Numbered from the stretch's first letter, positions 37,343 to 49,980 are shown. The stretch: DNA of 64,000 nucleotides from Lobosporangium transversale (GCF_002105155.1 NW_019029007.1:1-64000), one strand, 5' to 3'. The notes: generated by a model not told the origin, from the letters alone. Numbers and translations are program-made.

Positions 37343-37412
37343 GAGAGAAGAGAGAGAGAGAGAGAGAGAAGAGAGGAGAGAGAGAGAGAGGAAGAGAGAG
37401 AGAGAATGAATG
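37286..37412. repeat. GA/TC microsatellite
   Basis: About 125 bp of (ga)n with occasional aga and gga interruptions, just upstream of the AMFR-like gene start. Open frames across it are artefacts of the repeat. Confidence 0.92.
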
Positions 37413-37670
37413 AGAATGATGAAGAGACAAGAGCGAATGAGGTTGACGTTGAGAAGAGGTGAAAGAGAGCCAAAAATAGCGTCCTTTTCTTTTAATTCAA
37501 GCATAGCAAAAACGAGACACTGTTAGTAAGCCAACAGGCATCACTGGGTTTGTGCAGGACTATAAAAATGACACTCTTCATTCATTCATAGCGAAAAAGA
37601 ACACTTTAACCAACACATGTAATAGATAGTCTACATGCAGAGGCTTCTTTAAAATGCTTACACAGGATTC

Positions 37671-39125
37671 TCAACTCTCCATTGTGAACTGAGATGTTGT
37701 GGCATAGCTCGTTCTAGGAATGCCTGTCTCACGACCGACAAAAGCCGAAATATCTTGCCATCCTACCGGAGCAGGATCCAATGGTTCAGCATCCTTCCAT
37801 GACGTATCGTCCCAGGAGTTTCATCCGCATCCTAAAAAACTCAGGCGAAGATGCCATCACCCGCGCAATCACTAACTGGCCATGTTCCTTGTAGTCCGGC
37901 CCTTTATATATTGCCTGTGCTGCCATTGCTGCCGTCTAGAATAGTCCTATTTAATGTGTGGAGTATTCCTGGTGGTGAAATCGGACCTCTATCTGTGCCT
38001 CTCTCCCCCTTTCGCCTTTTGATCGTTTCCTTCGTATTGGAAATCCTGTTGAAGGTACAAGCGAAGTGGATTGAAGTATCAATATCATCAACCTTCATCT
38101 TTTTCGTGGCTCTTCCTGTCATCAGCATCGTTCATAGAGTCTCGCTTCTGTATTGTTGATGTTTCTATCAATTGTTCTTTATCACCCTTTTGATGACTAT
38201 TCCCCAGTCAAGCATTCTTCTCGAGAACCTGCATTCTTCTAAGGGGTATCACATTCTGCATTTTATTTTTGTTGTCTTTCTTGTTCTTGAAGTCGAGCCA
38301 GGGTTCTCCTGTAACGGGCTTGCAGTCAATGTTGTTTGTAATCGATTTCCTTTTGGCTTTATCGCTTTCTTGTTGCTGTTGTTGCTGTTGTTGCTGTTGT
38401 TGCTGTTGGTTATACTGTGTATGATACTCCAACCATCGCCGATTCATTCTGTGATCACTGCAGCGGCAGATCTCTTTGCTACACTTGCCTCATGGTCTTT
38501 AATCCATCCAATACCTTCTAAAGGTATGCTATAGAGCCCGACAATCTTTTTGCGCACAACTGCTGCTTCTTTATCCCATTTGGCATTGCATTCTGGGCAG
38601 GCAACGACAATATCATGACTGGAATGGCTTTTCAGCCGAATCGGGAACCATTTTCTGTATTGTTCTGGAACTACGTGCAACATGGTCGCACCAGTTCTGC
38701 AGTAGTCAAGCCACAGATAACGCACTTATTTTCGCGCTCTTCCAGGTAGGGGATCATTTACATGGACCCTGTCCCGCGGGTGAAAAGTTGAGGTGGATCG
38801 AATTTGGAGACAGTGGCCGGGCAAGATTTCGAGAGAGGTACCAGTTAGCACGCTTCTGAGAGCATTTGAAAATGAGGTTGGAGTCCGGTGGAGCGTAGAC
38901 AGAGATATTGTCGTAAACCTGTGTGTTACTCTTGCCAAAATGTTTCGGAACTTTGATTGATTCCTTTTGTGATCTTTTTTTTCGATCGTTGGGATTTGGA
39001 GACAAATCAATCTCAAGATCAGATTCAGAATCATCTTCCGAGTCAAATGAATGCGATGAACTCTGTTTCATTCTGCTCTTCCTTGGGTCAATGGAACTGG
39101 TTTTATCAGTCGCCATTCCGAGCAT
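37671..39125 (-). CDS. EXD2-type protein with HNH-like zinc module (no exonuclease domain seen)
   Basis: The start region reads MLGMATDKTSSIDPRKSRMK, then an acidic stretch SFDSEDDSESDLEIDLSPN. Conserved blocks like those C-terminal to the exonuclease domain of EXD2 proteins follow: VYDNISVYAPPDSNLIFKCS, KRANWYLSRNLA, an inferred ENKCVICGLTTAEL, the HNH-like HVVPEQYRKWFPIRLKSHSS, then HDIVVACPECNAKWDKEAAV. After a polyglutamine insert come KEHGQLVIARVMASSPEFF and the tail WKDAEPLDPAPVGWQDISAF. The Cys pairs CVIC and CPEC and the histidines are intact. The upstream exonuclease domain is not found before 39125. Frame breaks lie near 38460, 38720, 38745, 38120 and 37830. Function is probably nucleic-acid processing, inferred from the module only. 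Confidence 0.68.
38377..38408 (-). repeat. Polyglutamine (CAACAGCAA)n run
   Basis: On the coding (minus) strand this encodes about 13 glutamines inside the EXD2-type protein, between its HNH-like module and C-terminal block. Confidence 0.85.
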
Positions 39126-39941
39126 GAAAATGAGGTAGTAGATAGTTTCGCTTACTTGATCGCTTAAGGCGTAAACTAATGGTGGAGTATATCCAAAGTT
39201 GGTGCTGCTTCAGGGAAGATGAGATATATGTCTTCTTGCTGTCACTGTGTTGCGGCTAACTTTACGAAGCATGTACAACTGGAGCGGGATGAAGGGAAGG
39301 ATGGGTCCTGTTTCTTCAGTGGCTGTAATGGAATGAGCCTTCTGTTTCTGATCAGATTGTCGTGTGTGACCTGACACGCGTTGTTACGCACAGGGCAAGT
39401 TTTTTTTTTAAAAAATTCAACTTCCGCAATGTTGTGTGTTGGTCTTGCTTCTCCGACTCTTTCTCGGCCAAAAAAACCCAAATGACATAAACTCCCCAAA
39501 GTGATTGACCAAAGCAACTAAAAAAGAACAGAGAGAGCGGCCAACGCATCCGGATGCTATTACATAGAACCTTTACCAAAAAAGATAGAAAAAGTCTGAT
39601 GCACACCAAAGGTAATGAAAATGCTTCATAGATCGAATCAGAATCCTCTTTAACTTTGTTCTTTTTCTATGCGAGCCTATGAGAGTATGAGCATACTACT
39701 GTTGTGACTATTGCTGCCATCCCTTGACGCTGCTTACCATTAGCTGAAAGTTGTAGAATTGCATAAAAAGTTATTGTGTTGGCATTAATATGAAGAGCGA
39801 GGAAGTTAAGAGGTTTTGCTAAGAAGAATATAAGAATGCAAGGGTCTCCTATGGTATGCAATGCTGATATTGTTCCATCATGCAGACATGCTGATAATCG
39901 ATGTGACATAATACCAGTTTTCTTATTTGTAGCGGCTCCAC

Positions 39942-39976
<35 letters not shown>

Positions 39977-40849
39977 CAGCCCTGCTCTCGCTGGTCGATT
40001 CTGTTTCCACCGGTCCCCTTCCAGGTTCAGCTGGCATCGATGCCATCTCAACAGCGAAAAGAAAAGGCTCAAAACGCATTCATTACCATTGGTGTGCCTA
40101 TCTCACTTTATTTTCATATTATCCCTTCGTTTGTCATTTGATTCTAGTAAAGAAGAAAAACAGTTCCCAATCGTTTCTCTTTTATGAATTACTTATTTTT
40201 CTGCTTTGCTGCTTTCTCGTTTTCATTCACTCACTTGCCTATAAACCCTTTTCATTCTACTGTACACAAGCGCTTTCACCATACTCCCTGTTTGCTTCAA
40301 ACATCAGGCAGCTGAATATCTTCCATAGTCTATCCATACACTAGCGCTAGCTTACACTTCTTGTTCTTTTACTGCCCTTTGTTTCTATCACTTAATTTAC
40401 ACGCAAACATACCGTAACATCTATTCTTCTTCAATGCTCAAGTACCAGAGCATCCCAGCTTCCACAAAAGCAACGAGAGACACCAGCAACAGTCTATCTC
40501 ATCCAAGAACAACACTAGGACAGCAAATTTGTTGGAAGCTCAATAAGCTTACTAAAAGCAACATCTAAAGGCACGAAAATCTACTGGTAAAAAAAATACG
40601 AAAAGTAAAGACACGTAGAATGTAATTTGCATGCTGATTTTTTCCCTATTTCTTTTTTTTTTTCTTTTTTTTTTACGTTTATAGTCCTCGCTTTCTTAAA
40701 CCCAACAGGCCGTAAGACACACATATATTACCACCGTTATAGACAAGGCTCATGTAATCCTCGTACGCACCTTACTGCCCTCCACCACCGCTAGGTGCGG
40801 TCTCTACTTCTACGACTACTATCTCTACCTCTTCAAGAAGGGCCTCCAT
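39126..40849. other. Divergent intergenic region with A tract
   Basis: Contains an A tract of about 33 (39942-39974) and AT-rich sequence. A minus-strand open frame near 40079 starting MRFEPFLFAVEMASMPAEPG could be an upstream exon of the EXD2-type gene but has no supporting motif. The right part (40150-40850) is pyrimidine-rich and likely the leader of the cyclin gene. Confidence 0.4.
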
Positions 40850-43145
40850 GCATGATATCAGGTTTTGACGGAAACCATGTTGGCCACTACAAACATTACC
40901 TTCCGACCCGTCCATTGAATAGTCCTACACGCTCACCACTCTATAGCATTCGACAGGCAGTGCACCAGTATCAACGTCGCCGCTCTGGAAGCACCGCCAG
41001 TACGAGTAGTGTCGACGGCGTTTGTAGTAACAGTAAGAAGGGAAAGACCTATGCAAAATCCCAACAGAACGCCAATATAGTCAGGAGAAAACTACAGCAA
41101 CAAGGACCCCGAGGTTATCGGCTCCGTGGCCGGCAATAAACCAAAGCTGTGACCATTATTCTATAGCAGCAACTGCAAGCCGAAAAAGACAAAAAAAAAG
41201 CGAAGTATTCCTGGACGCAAAAAAGCTACAGGGACGTCTATACGGCCTGCCAACACTACCACTACTATTGCAGCTGTTGTAGACAATCTTTATACGGAAG
41301 AAGAAAAGCAAGTTGCGAAAGAACAGTTAAGAATTGTTCGTAGAAATTTACGCGAGTGTTCTCCAGGCTCTGCATACTTTCGGCAATTCGCAGAGTTGCA
41401 GACGACTGGCGTAATTTCTTGCCATGGAAAGAGGGCGAGGAAGGCAAGAGGAGAGGCCAGGCTGCAATAGCACTGGGAGCAGTGGATCTTCTTATGAAGA
41501 CGGTGATGAGAGTAGCACAAATGAAGGTTCAAATGATGAGAAAGGCAAAGGTCATTTTTTTCCTATCACTTGTCAACTTGAGAACAAAAAAGGCCAATTG
41601 CAATTTCTGCCACGTTTAAACAAGGCCAAGAAGGAGGAAATACCTGATACTGATAGCTATTGCCATAGTACTATCACCAGCTCCTCTTCCACGTCGTCGT
41701 TGTCAAGGAGTTGCTCCGTGAGTGGAGCTCTGTTATTGTCTCTTCTACAAGCCTAAGCCGACTCGCCGATCGGTCTGAAGGAGTCTTCATCGAATTTGCT
41801 GCTTTCTCTCGAGCAGAATCCGCTTGCGGACATGATCCAAGTACGATAGATGCAAATGACGCAGGTTGGTGGGGATCGCCAGCCCAGAGGAGCTCTATGG
41901 GAGACGCTCAAATTAGTAAGGCATTAGAGAGGCATGAAATTATCACTAATAATGCAAATAATGCAAAGAAGTCTCGTCAGAAGATTAGGAAGACTGGGGT
42001 GAGGGGAAAGGCTGAGGAAGGGATAGGCCCTATGGACTTACACAGGACCCTCATTGGCAAACCAAAACTGAAAATTGTAGCGAAAGTATTATCAGCTATA
42101 TCAGGTGTGATCATGGCAATAAATCAAGGACTGGGCATCGAACCAAGTTAACCAAGCTTCGTCGACAAAGCATAGAGGATAGCATAGAGGATAGCATAGA
42201 GGATAGCATAGAGGATAGCAGTGACGAGGAGCATCACGATAAGGCCAGCCAACGCCAGCATCATAATAGCAATTCGCCATCAGAAAAGGCTACACAAAAA
42301 CTTTACCCCATGTCTCAACGCCAGCAAAAGCTCCTGAATCTTCAAAAGGCTCACTTCGGTGACAGGCGAATTGTAGACATTATTTGCAGTTCGGAGTCTG
42401 ACTTCAGTCTGGCCCTTGGCTGTGATAGCCTAGGTAACAGTAAAGGAAAAGATATCGGTTCTGAAGACTCTTTGACCTACTTGGTTTCTGAATACGAGAA
42501 TAGTGGCGCGGAAGACTTCTTGGGCGGCATGTCGAGTACTATGGGCGATCCAATAAAGCCTTCTGTTTCTATGGTGTCATCGTCATCAACCCTTTTAAAT
42601 TCAAGTCTGGGTTCAAGGTCTGAATCGAATGAGGGCATACTGGCAAAGGAAGGCTCTGGGTCAAAGAAGAGCAAGGTTTGCCGTCACAGTCTACCTGTTA
42701 CAAACAATCGCAAAAGTGTTTGTCGTCACCATTATCTTCCCAGCAGCAACACCAGGCTGATAGACTCGCATCTGGTGTCGAGTCTACGGAGCCTGCAAAA
42801 CAACATGGCGTATCTGCTACGGCTGTTGCCGAAAAGAAGTATGATAAGAAAAAGAAATATTCAAGTACTGAGACTGCTACAACTGTGGCAGACCAACCTC
42901 CTTTAACGCTCCAAACCACAACAAGTGTTATGACTGGTATTGCGCCTGGGGCTTTGAGCGCGCTTGAGGGCCGGACCTTGGCTTCTCACTTTTCGTTAAC
43001 GAAATGTAATTCAACTTCAAGCTTATATATCGACAGTACAATGACCAAGAGCGATGTGGATAAACTCTGCGGGCGTAAGGATTTTTTATTTACTTAATTT
43101 TGCGAGCTACCTCTTCTTAGCATTTCAGCACTCCTAACATTTTCT

Positions 43146-43189
<44 letters not shown>

Positions 43190-44470
43190 AGGGTTACCAC
43201 TGTACTTTACGAGAAAGTACTCCATTCCCATAGGACCAATGACTGCAGAACTGAAAGAATTATCAATTCGTCTTCCTATGTGCCATCTGAAAAGGTTACC
43301 ATGACTCAAGCAGATATATTCGACTTTATGAGGTTTATCTTTGACTGCAGCCAGGTATATATATATATAAAGCATGGTTAAATCAAATATCTATAAATGT
43401 TTCCTAATTTTTTTTTCTTCTTTTTACTAACTCTGATAGAACCTCGGTGCGGAGAACGCCATTATCACGTTAATTTATGTTGAACGTATGACAGAGTTGG
43501 GAAACTTGTCCTTCCATGCGATCAATTGGCGTCGCTTGCTGTTAGGAGCCTTGATCCTTTCTATTAAAGTTTGGGAGGACCTTGCAGTCTTCAACTCGGA
43601 TGTTTGCGCCATCTTTGAGGGCCTTTCTGTTAAGGACGTTAATGCGTTGGAGCGGTTCGCGATGGCTAAACTCCAGTATAATGTTTCGGTAAAGCGGTCC
43701 CTGTATGCGGCTTATTACTTCCGCCTAAGGGATGTCAGCGAGCAGCAGTATAACCAGCGTTATGGCCAATGGTCCCTTAGCATGAACCGGAGAGGCATGG
43801 GGGGTATGGTGACACCAATGCTCAGGAATAACAGCCAGGCCAGTTGCATTTCATCCACAAGCATCAGTTCAAATAGCAGTAGGAGCAGCAGCGCCAGCGA
43901 TGGATTGATGAGCAGCCTTGGGCCCACAAGCGCTCTTAGCGGCATTCGTACATCATCGGCCCCCTCACTCGCTAGCAACCTTCATCTCAAAGCGCCTGTC
44001 GGGCCGGTTATAGGAAGTGGACGCTTAAGCCCCTCAGCGTTCGCGAGGCTGACCGCCTCGAGGCTCGCTCAAGCTTCTATACGTCTACTATGATAGTAGA
44101 AGAGCAAGAACGCAGAGGTGCTGGCTGTTACTTGGATGTATACTCAAGTGCTACGCTTGAAGAGCTCCAGGGTTTGTCGGCGACACTGCTGAGTGCGAAA
44201 GCGTCCACGCATACTATCTCGTCCATGACCTCTGTCTCCACCGCTGTTTCTTCCAGTGACGGATTTGGATCGGCCCTCAAAGCGGATTCATCTGCCAGCA
44301 CCATTGCTAAAATGTCCTCAAGAGACTCTAATACAGATGTAGACGACATTAGCAGCGGCAGCAGCAGTGCTGCTGCTCAGGAAGCAGAGCTAACCAAACG
44401 TGTTCTGAGGCTTAAAAAGAGCCGTAGCGACTTTTTCTTCCAGAATACGACTCCAGCAGCTCTCATGTAA
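40850..44470 (+). CDS. Cyclin Y-like protein with long low-complexity N-terminus
   Basis: The N-terminal 2.2 kb is Ser-rich (MISGFDGNHVGHYKHYLPTR onward), including a (SIED)n repeat, and passes through several frame breaks. The cyclin box is clear and spread over exons: VLYEKVLHSHRTNDCRTERI, MTQADIFDFMRFIFDCSQ, NLGAENAIITLIYVERMTEL, FHAINWRRLLLGALILSIKV, WEDLAVFNSDVCAIFEGLSV, KDVNALERFAMAKLQYNVSV and KRSLYAAYYFRLRDVSEQ. These match cyclin Y (CCNY) and related Pho80-type cyclins, which partner PCTAIRE/Pfk-type CDKs. A Ser-rich tail ends LRLKKSRSDFFFQNTTPAAL before the stop at 44468-44470. The intron before the cyclin box has an A tract of about 41 touching the 3' splice site. The start codon is uncertain. 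Confidence 0.8.
42169..42216 (+). repeat. 12-bp tandem repeat coding for SIED
   Basis: Four perfect units of agcatagaggat, encoding Ser-Ile-Glu-Asp four times in the N-terminal region of the cyclin Y-like protein. Confidence 0.92.
43148..43189 (+). repeat. A41 homopolymer at a 3' splice site
   Basis: An uninterrupted run of about 41 A sits between tttctgc and CAG|GGTTACC, the acceptor of a cyclin gene intron. A candidate branch site (cctaac) lies just upstream of it. Confidence 0.88.
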
Positions 44471-44918
44471 AAAAAAGGAAAAAACCATATAGGTCATCCG
44501 GCTATGCTACTTGTTTGTTTTCTCTTATTCTCTTTTTTCTAATAGCTATAATAAAATATAACACTAAAAAAAAGAAAGAGAAATGACTTGCCATCACTGG
44601 AAACAAGGTGGCCAGACAGGAGACAATCCATCCAATGGAAAGTACTAAACTTTGATACAAATAAAAAAGGGAAGGAGCAGAGGAATTGGTGCATACATAT
44701 ATTTTATTATATAAAGGTCTAATCCGGTTAGACCCAAAGGCATCCCATTCCTTTTTTTTTTTTTTTTTTTTTTTATCATTTACTGTTATTACTAATGCCA
44801 TAATTATGTAAAGACATTGTAGACATTTAGTAGATTTGCAGGATTCTTTATACACGAGAAAAACCATATATGCTTCTTTGCCTCTGCCGCCTAAAGACGG
44901 CCCTTGCCGTGGCCTTCG
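44471..44918. other. Spacer between convergent genes
   Basis: AT-rich, with a T tract of about 23 (44752-44774). No coding content supported. Confidence 0.4.
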
Positions 44919-46598
44919 TTACATGCCTTGAGGACTCCGACGGGGGCTACCACCATCTACATAACTGTCTGATACAGCCATGAGCTGGGGACTGTGTAGA
45001 GACTGACTAGGTACTATCGTGGGTGTTTCAGACTTTTGCTGATGGTGATGCTCAAACAACGGCGAGATATTCGTGACTGGACCACCTGCAGGCTGGTAGA
45101 TTGTAGGCTGCTGATACGCCTCTGGTTGAGGGCTGTACACAGGTGCAGTGCCTGAAGAAGGAGGGACATAGGTGTTTTGCTGTTGATATGCGTTCTCATA
45201 AGCTTGTTGATGTTGTTGACTCGGTGTTGATTGGGGCTGGAAGATTTGTGGTTGAATCTGCGACGGCTGCTGGTAGTCATGAATAACAGGTGGCTGATAT
45301 AGTGCATATGGTGCCTGGGAGTAGACGGTAGGTTGAGGTTGAGATTGGGGTTGGGGATGCTGGTACTGCCATGTAGCGTACTGTGCTACTTTTCCAGGAT
45401 CTACTGATGCGGCTTCCTCTGCAGCTCCTGCTCCTGTTGCGGCCACAGTCATTTCACCATTGGTTGGATGTTGAGGTGTGGATGTAGATACCGGAGCCTT
45501 GGCCTTCTTCGCTTGTTGCCGTTTTCTGTTACAAAGAATCCAATGACGAGTGCAATAATGGCCAATCCCCCAACAGCGCCACCGATGATGGCGCCCAAAG
45601 CGGGACTGCCTCCTCCACTGGGAAAAGAAGGGTCGGTTTCAGGTATGGGCGAATAAGTAGACTGCCAGGCATTCTTTTTGATGTTGTAAATGACAGTCAA
45701 GTTGGAAGTATGACTGGATCTGCACACCACCACCACCACCCCAGGCAATAAATAGATCATTGGATACTGCACAAGCAGCATAGCCGCGCGCACTTGGAGT
45801 ACCAGCATCTGCACCCTTCGTCCATGTCATGTTCGATATGTCCAGGATGTATATATCACTCAGGGCTGTGTTTTCTATCCTCCAAAGAGAATCATTTTGG
45901 CGCCTCCATAGGCTGAGACCATGCATGCGCCATAACGTGGAGAGGTATAGGACCGTTGGGTGTAATTCTACTCCAACCATCGCGGCTATCCCAGGTATAC
46001 AGGTTACTGTTGGCAGTTTTCCCTTGAAAGCGTCCGCCAAACAAAATCATCTTCCTCGCCTGTTCGCTCCAAGCAATAGAGTAGTAGAAAGTTTGATCCA
46101 GATTAGGGTGCATAGGGAATAATTTGCCTTCACCATTAACTAGGTTGTATTCTACCATTTCGCCGATCCCATTTGACAAATGTCCATTTGGGACATACGC
46201 ATAACCCGTGTTTGGATCTCTAGCAGCCCCTATACCCCAGAGATAGGTGCCTGGGATATTTGTACCCCAGGTATCATGTGAAATCGTGTATCGGATTGCG
46301 GTAGTATTTGCAAATATAAGCCAGTTCTGCTTGTCGTTGAATAGTACCGCATAGTGGTTATATGCAGAGGGCCATCCGCGAGGTGTCTGTAGGGTACATT
46401 GGAAGTATCCCAAGATTTAGAGAGGTCGATTTCAAAGGTCTGCGGAATTGCGTACGTGCCATCGCTACCGCCTTGGATAATAAACCTTTGAGCTTCTATA
46501 AAGGTCGATACACTACCCCATGTAGTAGTGGGCGTATAATATTGAGCGGCGGCAGGACTAGTGATGTAGGAAAGGAGCGAGAGTAAGAGAAGAAACAT
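44919..46598 (-). CDS. Kelch-repeat (beta-propeller) single-pass membrane protein
   Basis: The signal peptide MFLLLLSLLSYITSPAAAQ is followed by kelch-type repeats: RFIIQGGSDGTYAIPQTFEI, ARKMILFGGRFQGKTANSNL and ARGYAACAVSNDLFIAWGGG, with partner strands such as LYTWDSRDGWSRITPNG and IYILDISNMTWTKG. After PSGGGSPALGAIIGGAVGG comes a transmembrane helix (LAIIALVIGFFV) and a basic stop-transfer (NGNKRRRPR). The cytosolic tail is Pro/Gln/Tyr-rich and ends SPRRSPQGM. Such proteins are common in zygomycete-type fungi, with unknown ligands, likely at the cell surface. Frame breaks lie near 46240, 46390, 45910, 45700 and 45460. No introns needed. Confidence 0.78.
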
Positions 46599-46660
46599 GC
46601 TGTAGTTGTCCTTGTAGTTGATGCCGATACAGTGATGCTTGAAATAATCATCTTCAATAG

Positions 46661-46705
<45 letters not shown>

Positions 46706-47653
46706 TTTTGGCGATACGGTGAGAAGGGTCAATATCGCCTTCAGGACTTCGAAGTGAGGGGAAAAGGAGGAATAGACAAAAAAAGATAACCAGCAGTTGC
46801 GTCGTGTAACTGTGCGTGCAGGATGGAGTGTTAGGGTATGTACAGTTGTACGATTGTCACGAATAGTAAGATATGAAAAAAAAGGGGGGAAAAGGGTGTG
46901 AAGGCTAGTAGGGAGGATGAATAAAGACCATAGGCAACTGCACAAACAAGAGTCAAAGAAAGAGAATAAAAAAAGAGGAGCTAAGTAGAGGAGGGGGAGT
47001 ACGGCTAGTTACACGTAAAAGCCGACAAGAAGCACAAAGGAAAAGGAAAAGACAACTCAAGTAAGGGAGATAAGCTAAGTAAGGAAGAGCAGGACCAAAA
47101 AAGAAAGGTAGGTATAAATATTTTTTTTTAAAAAAAAAAAAAAAAGTAGGATGCTAGAAAATTAAGGAGGGTATTCTTCCGCGGGTAGTTCAGGAAAATG
47201 GATTGTTCGCGTATCCTTTGGACTAGGGGATAACAGGCCTCGACCTTCGGGATAGTGTTTCCGTAAGCCCATCCTTTTCAGATATCTTTACACTGCCCTT
47301 TTTTTGGTTGAACATGATGCTACAGAAGATGAGATGAACTGTGTAAGAGGATCTACATAAGCTAAAAAGGCGCAGGTGTTCACATGTTCATCCTGGCGAA
47401 GTAAAGTTGTACAGTACAAATATGTAAAAAAAACATGTCGATGGTGAGGCTGAGCTAAAACCGCTTCTAATTTTAATGTTCTCCCTGTTCAGCTTTGGAG
47501 AATTGTGCACCAGCCGCCTTTATGCCGCGGAGGTCGAAGCTGTTTAACATTCCGTTTTATTTTATTGGTCACATTAAATTTACTGGTTAAAAAATATTCA
47601 TAACATGTAAATAATAGTAGTAACAATAACAATAATAAATATATAATAAAAAA
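46599..47653. other. Intergenic with T(n)A(n) junctions
   Basis: Two places where a T run passes directly into an A run (about 46660-46702 and 47121-47146). Otherwise AT-rich and purine-rich sequence without a supported gene. Confidence 0.45.
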
Positions 47654-49980
47654 CTAATGGAATGCTGTGTTATTCATACTGTCCACATGGACTGGCATTT
47701 CTCGTAGCTTATAAGTGTTCAGTTCTTCACGGATCTCATTCTTGAGCTCAGGTGTCAATACCAAAAACGTTGCATGCTTGTCACTCTGTCGATCATATTC
47801 ATTCTTACGGTACACAGGAATAATCTCTATTCGGTCCATAAAATTAATCGATCGACGCTTATCTTGCCCTGGTGTCCTTGTCCTTGGTCCTGTATCTGAT
47901 CATAACCAAATTGCTGGCTGCTGTTTTCCCCTCTATTATTGCTACTATTACTGTCTATCGTCCCATTACGTTGCAACTTGTAGCTATAATTATTGTCAAA
48001 GTTATTGCTGTAGTTGAGGCCTTGATTGATCGAAACCATTTCATTGTCGAGCATCTCTGCTTGAGACAGTTCTCCCCCTCAGGAATCACTGCGCCTGTAC
48101 CCATCCACCTGTTGGTCGACTTCGGTGAGATGAATTTGATTGTATTCCCGGAGTGGAATCTGGAGGAATCGCTGCGCCTTTCGGTGATGATGAATAGGGC
48201 CCCATCAATTTTTGATGGCCATTGCCGCTTCGTTATAATTAAGGCAGCTGCGGGGATCAGCATCATCCACTATTGTCTCTGTGAACTTCTATCAGTTGAC
48301 AGCGAAAAAGAGGATGTGATGATGTGGATGGTATTGTAGCGAATGGTTCTCCCTGCGGACTTCTTGACCGTTCCTCTTGTGGCTGAGGATGACTAGGCGT
48401 AGGAGAATGGGTTATCAGTTCAGCATAATGGTCTGTCGACATTTTCAGATTCTTGATTTCCTCTGCACTCATGTCAGCTGTTGCCATAGGGTGTACATCC
48501 TCTGAACCCAGAATGGGAGATTTAGTCATCCTTTCAGATTTCGTCGCAATAGGCGAATCAACTCAGCTCCATTCACGTCTGCAACAGGTGCATTTGATGC
48601 TTCTACTCTTGCAATGGCGGCAGGAGCAACAACGTTGTTATTTTGAGCATTAATATTGGCAGCATCTGCTAATCGTTTCTTGAGAATACTTTTGGTTGGT
48701 AACCTCTTGGCAAGCGAGATTGGATCCTGTGACGATTCCTTTGGTATCGCCATGACTACATAGAAGTTATCACCCGGCCAAGCTCTCTCCTCTTCTGAGG
48801 AACTCTCATGATCCTCTTCATTGCCTTTCTTCATGATGCGTTGTCTCGTTTCCGGATCCAAATGACCCAATTGATCTAATTGATTGTTTTTGTTTCGAGG
48901 AGATGTCCCGAGTGCTGCAGCAATGGATGCTGAGACGGCTGCAGTGGCGGCTGCCATGGCCTCATTATTTCCGGAGCAACTGCTAGATGGTGGAGGGTCA
49001 GCACCGAAACCACTGATGGAAACTCGACGCAAAGAGGACAGAAGTGCCCGGGGGATCTCTGTAATACTGGTTCTACGTTCACCTCCATGAGTGCCGAAGG
49101 CGCATTGATGTCTGAACTGTTTGTGTGTTTCGATGCTTCACTATGTTTTTCTGGATATTGACCGGCGAACTAGCCCGTCGATCCTTTGCACTATTTTGTT
49201 CAGTACTATGTCCATGATACTTTTCGTGGCTAGATTGGTTATCACATCGGTGAGGTATGTGAAAAGGCTCCGTCAAACTTTTCGACGATTGCGATCACCA
49301 AAAAATCGTCCGGTCAAAGACCATCTCCTTGGGCGATTGCTGTTATTAGTATCCTCTGCAGGAAGTGCTAGATGCCCAGAGGCTGAAGTCAATGAAGTGG
49401 ACGTAGGTGGGACACCACGCTGGTACTCTCGTTGACTTTGATATTGGTGAAGATTATGATTGTTGCTTAGCGGCCATGAAGTTGATAAGCTTCTAGTGAA
49501 ATATCTGCTCGAATGCTCTGTGGATACATCGGAATTCTGAAATGTATGTTCATCAACAGAGGAGATTGGGGTTTGTGGGTGCTGGAGAGGAAGCATTAAC
49601 TGTCGAGGGTCCGATGGGTAATGATGTTGATATTGTTGTTGCGATTGTGGTTGCTGCGTCTGTTGTGTGAATTGGTTAGCTTTTGATGATGCTAATGCTT
49701 CAATTGCCTGTGTTCGTTGCTGAGGTTCATTCAACTGTTGTTCGTTCTCGGGTTGCACAGGCTTCGCAGGCTGCGGTGGTACAAGTGCAGAAGATTGAAG
49801 CCCTTGCATGTTGATTACTCGATTGCTTGTATCTTTGGCTGCTTTGTTCTCGGATGGAGTAGGTCTATATTCAAATATTTGCTGTGTTCGCAGAGATGCA
49901 GCCACAGCCCTATTAATGTGGCAGTAAGTGTATAACTTATTCTTTCTACTGAATTGGTAAATGTGTTCATGAGTCTTCAT
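47654..49980 (-). CDS. Q/S-rich protein, unrecognised
   Basis: Coding content runs from MKTHEHIYQFSRKNKLYTYC (start uncertain, about 49980) through a Gln-rich region to a basic block RRWSLTGRFFGDRNRRKSLT. An Ala/Ser/Pro-rich part follows (MAAATAAVSASIAAALGTSP), then an acidic patch (NEEDHESSSEEERAWPGDNF) running into YVVMAIPKESSQDPISL and KRLPTKSILKKRLADAANIN. The C-terminus is ordered: IIPVYRKNEYDRQSDKHATF, LVLTPELKNEIREELNTYKL and REMPVHVDSMNNTAFH, stop at 47654. I do not recognise the family. Frame breaks occur near 49280, 49080, 48530, 48260, 48060 and 47840. Confidence 0.5.

Noticed and set aside
37286-37412. Possible CRISPR-like or telomeric array
   Set aside because: Simple dinucleotide repeat without spacers; CRISPR arrays are not expected in a fungal nuclear genome.
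37122-37504. Leu/Ser-rich open frames in three registers
   Set aside because: Produced by the GA/TC microsatellite, not by a gene.
38172-38534. Plus-strand frame with poly-Leu, looks like a transmembrane protein
   Set aside because: Complement of the CAA/CAG run in the minus-strand EXD2-type gene.
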